Origin: Sphaerisporangium album
Lineage (GTDB): Bacteria > Actinomycetota > Actinomycetes > Streptosporangiales > Streptosporangiaceae
Direction of reading: 5' to 3'
DNA length: 64,000 nucleotides
Assembly (NCBI RefSeq): GCF_003323745.1
Contig: NZ_QOIL01000022.1
Location: forward strand, 1 to 64,000
Part shown: positions 60,367-64,000 of the stretch, piece by piece
Position numbering within the stretch: the stretch's first letter is position 1
Layout: every line of letters starts with the position of its first letter
Translations under genes and position numbers: made by a program
The notes under the pieces: model-generated
Databases searched by the model: none
The model's input: the letters and a program-made list of their open reading frames with translations, nothing else
Told to the model about the DNA's origin: nothing

Positions 60367-60932
60367 TTGGGACTCCCTGAAGGGGTCGTGTCCGGGTGCA
60401 GGCGGGCCAGCGGCCGGCCGTAGGAGAAGTTCGGGAACCTCCAGCGGCCGTCGGCGTCGGGCTTCTCGATGCCCATCGCCATCAGTCCCGGGTGTCCCTC
60501 GGCGATCGCGTCGGCGGTGTGCATGTGCGCCGCCGAGTCGAAGGCCATGTTGCAGAACAGGGCGAGGCTGACCCAGAGCTCCTTCTCGGGGTGGCCGGGC
60601 TTGGTGAGCCGTAGCACGAGCGCGGTCCTGTGCTCGAACGGCAGGGAGACGAACGGCGGGACGGTCTCGTCCAGGTCGGTCCCGTGCTCGAAGGCGTACG
60701 CCGTGGCGTGGTCGTTGAGCGCGTTCGCGAAGTTGTCGAGACCCTCGGTGAGGCCGGTCGCGTCCCATCCGAGCAGCTCAAGGGCACCGGCCTGCACCGC
60801 GCCGCCGCCAGTGGCGGCGCCGGCGATGGCCCGGTCGTCGGGTGAGCGTTTCTCGCCCGGGACGATCGTGTCCGCGAACGCCTCCAGCGTCATCGTCCTG
60901 GCTTCGTCTATGTCTGTGGATGGCGGTCGCAT
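60363..60932 (-). CDS. DUF5987 protein, probable partner subunit of the GMC oxidoreductase
   Basis: 189 aa from ATG 60932 (GAGGAAA upstream). Starts MRPPSTDIDEARTMTLEAFADTIVPG, in the manner of gluconate-dehydrogenase subunit 3-like proteins. No twin-arginine signal is evident. Four-base overlap with the GMC gene implies a joint complex. Confidence 0.8.
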   Translation of the reverse strand: MRPPSTDIDEARTMTLEAFADTIVPGEKRSPDDRAIAGAATGGGAVQAGALELLGWDATGLTEGLDNFANALNDHATAYAFEHGTDLDETVPPFVSLPFEHRTALVLRLTKPGHPEKELWVSLALFCNMAFDSAAHMHTADAIAEGHPGLMAMGIEKPDADGRWRFPNFSYGRPLARLHPDTTPSGSPK

Positions 60933-61407
60933 ACGCGTTTCCTCGCTCGTCCAGGTCGGGCTGCTGACCAGTTCATGGAACGGCATCGCCCGAAGAGGTG
61001 CATCTCCTGAGTTGCTTTCGCATTCCGGACGAACGCCCCCTAACGCCCGGCATCCGCGACATCGACGCGCGGATAGCCCCCGGTGAACGCGCATGCGCGT
61101 TGCCCGGCGTAACGGTCATTCGACGGAAAGGATCCGGGGGATTCCCGGGCCACCCGAAGCGGATATGGGCAGGCAGGGGGCGGCTAGGGGTTGTCGCAGA
61201 AGGTGCGCCGCCCAATTCTGATGCCATGGCCAAGTGCCGTCGATGTGTCGTCGTCGGGCGTCGTTTGTTCCGGATATCACACCGCAGCCGAATGGATTCC
61301 ATTCGCAGCCTTGGAGTGCGAGCAGATGACAGAGGCTCACGATGACGAGTTCTCCCGTGTCAAATCGGGGTCAATTCTCACAGCGCCTCCAGCGCACGGG
61401 AGGAGCC
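60933..61407. promoter_or_regulatory. Divergent region between the GMC operon and araC gene
   Basis: 475 bases. A perfect 16-bp palindrome AACGCGCATGCGCGTT at 61086-61101 lies near the middle and is a candidate operator. The stretch 61255-61350 is AT-richer and may hold promoters. No gene is seen, though weak short frames exist. Confidence 0.5.
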
Positions 61408-62172
61408 ATGGAAAACGCGATTGAGCAAGCCGTCCTCCGGGTCGTCAAGAGTATGCACGAGAACCTCGGTGAGCAGCTCACCATCAACGACATGGCCCGT
61501 ACGGCCATGTTCAGCAAGTTCCACTTCTCCCGGGTGTTCCAGCGGGTCACCGGGCTGTCGCCCGGCCGGTTCCTGTCGGCCGTGCGACTCCAGGAGGCCA
61601 AGCGGCTGCTCACGACAACGTCGCTGACGGTTACCGACATCAGCCACATGGTCGGTTATTCGAGCGTGGGAACCTTCAGCACGCGGTTCACCGCGAGCGT
61701 CGGGCTCTCCCCCACGAAATACCGGCAGCTAAAGAGCATCACGCCGCAGATCAGCACCGAAACGGAGCGGGCTTCCGAGCGGGACAGGCCGATGACGACC
61801 ATCAGGGGCGACATCTCCTCCCCGCTCAAGGACCAGCCCATCTTCGCCGGGCTGTTCCCCGACAGGATCCTCGAGGGCAAGCCCATCCGGTACACGATCC
61901 TCCGCAGGCCGGGGCCCTTCGTGCTGGAGGACGTCCCCCAGGGGGAATGGCACCTGATGGCCCAGTCCGTCGCCCCCGGCAGGGAGGACGCCGTCCTCCA
62001 CCCCGCCGGCTCGGACGAGGGACTGTGCATCGGGCGCCACGGGCCGATCAGTGTACGGCCCGGCACGGACACCAAGCTGGCTCACCTGCAGCTTCGTCCG
62101 ATGCGTCCCCTCGACCCTCCGGTGCTGCTCGCGCTGCGCGACCTGCTCGACGTTCCCCAGCTCACCCACTGA
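61408..62172 (+). CDS. AraC-family transcriptional regulator
   Basis: 254 aa from ATG 61408 (GGGAGGAG two bases upstream). Unusual order: the AraC helix-turn-helix pair is at the N-terminus (LGEQLTINDMARTAMFSKFHFSRVFQRVTG, SLTVTDISHMVGYSSVGTFSTRFTASVGLSPTKY, in blocks), and the C-terminal 140 residues form an unassigned sensing domain (PIFAGLFPDRI, GPFVLEDVPQGEWHLMA). It is divergent from the GMC operon, so probably its regulator; a P450 lies convergent. Confidence 0.9.
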   Translation: MENAIEQAVLRVVKSMHENLGEQLTINDMARTAMFSKFHFSRVFQRVTGLSPGRFLSAVRLQEAKRLLTTTSLTVTDISHMVGYSSVGTFSTRFTASVGLSPTKYRQLKSITPQISTETERASERDRPMTTIRGDISSPLKDQPIFAGLFPDRILEGKPIRYTILRRPGPFVLEDVPQGEWHLMAQSVAPGREDAVLHPAGSDEGLCIGRHGPISVRPGTDTKLAHLQLRPMRPLDPPVLLALRDLLDVPQLTH

Positions 62173-62682
62173 GCCGTCGCCGCGCGCGCGGCGCACGGCG
62201 GCCGGACGGGCCGCGGCCGGGCCCGTCCTCTTCCATGAGACGAGGGTTCAACGCTTATCCGTGAGACGGACCGTGCGGGAAGCCGGTCCCAGCAGGGCAG
62301 CTCATATCCCTGCCATTCCGGGTAACGCGGGCGACACCCAGAGGCCACCCCTCATTTCATGGGCCGGCCCCCCAACAATTCCACCTTCACCCTTATTCAG
62401 GCGTGCCGAGCCCCGCTTTCGCGCGCGCACGGCGTCCCCGTCGGTTAATGGGCTTCCCGCGCGAAACGGCGCCGTCCCATATGAATCGGGACGGCGCCGC
62501 GGCGTGAATGCGTAATCGGCCGCGAAGCGCGCGGCAATGCGCCCCCTGAAGCCGCCGTGGAAAAGGGGCGACGTTCCCTGGAAAGCGCGAACAGACGGCG
62601 GAAGCCGGCCGGAACAGGCTGGCAGACTCGGGAAGCGAATGCCCGCCTGAACCGTGCGGCGGCTCGGGCCGCGAGACGTGGA
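62173..62682. other. Gap between araC and P450 genes
   Basis: About 500 bases, no gene recognised. The main element is a bidirectional stem-loop at 62467-62499 described separately. Confidence 0.5.
62467..62499. terminator. 12-bp perfect stem-loop between convergent araC and P450 genes
   Basis: CGGCGCCGTCCC, nine-base loop ATATGAATC, then GGGACGGCGCCG. Works for either transcript. Confidence 0.8.
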
Positions 62683-64000
62683 TCAGGCCCCGGCGCCCCC
62701 GGCGTCGCGGACGGGGTGGACGGTCATCGGCAGACCGCCGCGCACCCGCAGCGACAGCATGGGCTCGGGGACCACCTTGTACCCCCGCACCTTGGCCAGG
62801 CGCAGGTCACGCGCGACCATGGCGATCACGAACGTGGCCTCCATCATGCCGAGGTGGTTGCCGACGCAGAACCGGGGCCCCGCGCCGAAGGGGATGTAGG
62901 CGTACCGCGGCCGGCCGCTCGGCCGGTCGGGGTCGAAGCGCTCCGGGTCGAAGGCCTCGGGCCGGTCCCAGAAGTCGGGGTGCCGGTGCAGCGTGTAGGG
63001 GCTGATCAGGACGTCGGCGCCGGCCGGCACGTGGTAGCCGCCGACCTCGTCGTCACCCTGGGCCTCCCGGGGAAGCATCCACACCGGCGGGTAGAGGCGC
63101 ATGACCTCCTCCACCACCATCGCGGTGTACTTCAGCCGGTGCAGGTCCTCGTAGACCGGAAGCCGGTCGCCGAGCACCTCCACCGCCTCCGCGTGCAGCC
63201 GCTCGCGCACCTCGGGGTGGCCGTCCAGCAGGTGGAACGTCCACGACAGCGTGCTCGCCGTGGTCTCGTGCCCGGCGAGCAGCAGCGTGACCAGCTCGTC
63301 CCGCATGCGCAGCCGTCCCACGCGGGGGTCGGCCTCCTCGCGGGTCGAGGCGATCAGCCGGGAGACGACGTCGTCCCCGAGCTCGCCCGACTTCAGCCGC
63401 TCGGCCTCCAGATGGTCGACGATGCGCTGGAGGTCCTCGCGGGCCCGGCGGAACCTGATCTGCTTGGGCAGCGGCACCCACATCGGCACCTTGCTCAGCG
63501 TCACCAGCTCGAACATCGCCTGGTCCTGCACGGCCTCGAAGTCCTGCCCGATCGAGGTGAACTCCCCGAGGTCGGCGTCGAGCAGCGTGCGGCCGAGCAC
63601 GCCGAGGCTGAGCCACGTCATCTCCTGGACGACGTCGACCGGCCCCTCGGCCCCCTTGGCGCGGAGCCGTTCCACCAGGCCGGCCGCCTCCTTGGCGATG
63701 ACCCCGGCCTGCTGGGAGATGCGCTTGTTCTGGAAGACCGGCTGGATCATCCTGCGCTGCTTGCGCCACAGCTCGCCCTCGCTGGTCAGCAGGCCGTCGC
63801 CGATGGCCCGGCGCGCCTGGACCAGGCCGACTCCCTTGTGGTAGTTCCCGCTGTTGTCCGCCAGGACGTGCTTGGCGTGGTCGGGATGGTTGAAGAAATA
63901 GAGGGTCTTCGGGCCGATGGACAGCTTCGCCGCGTCGCCGTACGTGGCGGCCTGCTCCATCAGCGCCAGCCGGTCCTTCGCCAGTTTCTTGAAAAGGCCG
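62683..64000 (-). CDS. Cytochrome P450, 5' end beyond the window
   Basis: At least 438 residues; the frame is open to the right edge and residues before the apparent ATG at 63960 (LFKKLAKDRLAL) look like real P450 sequence, so the start lies outside. I-helix AGHETTAS, K-helix EEVMRLYP (ExxR), the PERF-type ERFDPDR and the heme loop FGAGPRFCVGNHLGM with axial Cys. The sequence resembles fatty-acid/CYP102-like or CYP4-like long-substrate P450s. No ferredoxin is adjacent. Confidence 0.92.
   Translation of the reverse strand, partial: GLFKKLAKDRLALMEQAATYGDAAKLSIGPKTLYFFNHPDHAKHVLADNSGNYHKGVGLVQARRAIGDGLLTSEGELWRKQRRMIQPVFQNKRISQQAGVIAKEAAGLVERLRAKGAEGPVDVVQEMTWLSLGVLGRTLLDADLGEFTSIGQDFEAVQDQAMFELVTLSKVPMWVPLPKQIRFRRAREDLQRIVDHLEAERLKSGELGDDVVSRLIASTREEADPRVGRLRMRDELVTLLLAGHETTASTLSWTFHLLDGHPEVRERLHAEAVEVLGDRLPVYEDLHRLKYTAMVVEEVMRLYPPVWMLPREAQGDDEVGGYHVPAGADVLISPYTLHRHPDFWDRPEAFDPERFDPDRPSGRPRYAYIPFGAGPRFCVGNHLGMMEATFVIAMVARDLRLAKVRGYKVVPEPMLSLRVRGGLPMTVHPVRDAGGAGA

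Noticed and set aside
1-64000. tRNA, rRNA, CRISPR arrays, integrase or phage structural genes
   Set aside because: Intergenic regions were read for these; no cloverleaf, regular spaced repeats or phage-type genes were found.

Overview
The window is high-GC DNA with dense, tightly overlapping genes and many GTG starts, typical of a filamentous actinomycete. Supporting marks are a SARP regulator, a ram/amf-type class III lanthipeptide (SapB-like) locus, polyphosphate glucokinase, an AmaP/Asp23 operon, a WS/DGAT acyltransferase and a mycothiol-dependent-enzyme family protein. I would guess Streptosporangiales or a relative, but no 16S or other species marker is present.

Region 1 (1-13.7 kb) is an accessory polymorphic-toxin locus. 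One intact secreted RHS/YD-repeat protein (2417 aa, minus strand, 5465-12718) ends in a short AT-rich variable tip. A small membrane protein that could be its immunity partner follows. Further downstream is a second RHS C-terminal end carrying a different tip and its own small membrane protein. This second copy is truncated and split by an internally deleted IS21-like element. Two more immunity-like small genes and two transposase tails complete an apparent array of displaced tip/immunity cassettes. A SARP regulator (12927-13715) diverges from the RHS gene. The RHS promoter region holds three direct repeats at an exact 11-bp period, 8 bp from a -10-like hexamer, which is the known layout of SARP binding sites. 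SARP control of an RHS toxin is therefore the main hypothesis I take from this window.

Region 2 (13.7-24.5 kb) is mostly core: hrpA helicase, an RsbW-like ATP-binding protein, ppgK, a secreted serine-hydrolase-like protein, a DctA-type symporter divergent from a CitA/DcuS-type two-component system, and a DUF2795 protein.

Region 3 (24.5-31.8 kb) is a ramC-ramS-ramS-ramA-ramB cluster. LanKC synthetase, two precursor genes encoding the identical 41-aa peptide, and two ABC half-transporters are all on the plus strand. A long hairpin separates the precursors from the transporters. No ramR is adjacent.

Region 4 (31.8-42.1 kb) holds an Asp23/Gls24-AmaP envelope operon, a DUF4383 membrane protein, an ECF-like sigma factor overlapping a two-domain VOC protein, a second VOC protein, a TetR regulator, an SDR oxidoreductase, a CBS-domain protein and a gamma-glutamyltransferase-like protein.

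Region 5 (42.2-54.7 kb) is a sugar-scavenging locus. A coupled minus-strand operon (lipoprotein SBP, two permeases, GH38 mannosidase-like enzyme, parvulin-like protein) faces a plus-strand pair of ROK proteins (repressor and kinase). A GntR regulator and two small unknown genes follow.

Region 6 (54.7-64 kb) is lipid or redox oriented: WS/DGAT, a TIGR03084-type protein, a DUF5987-GMC oxidoreductase-AhpD-like operon, an AraC regulator, and a cytochrome P450 that runs off the right edge. I saw no tRNA, rRNA or CRISPR array.
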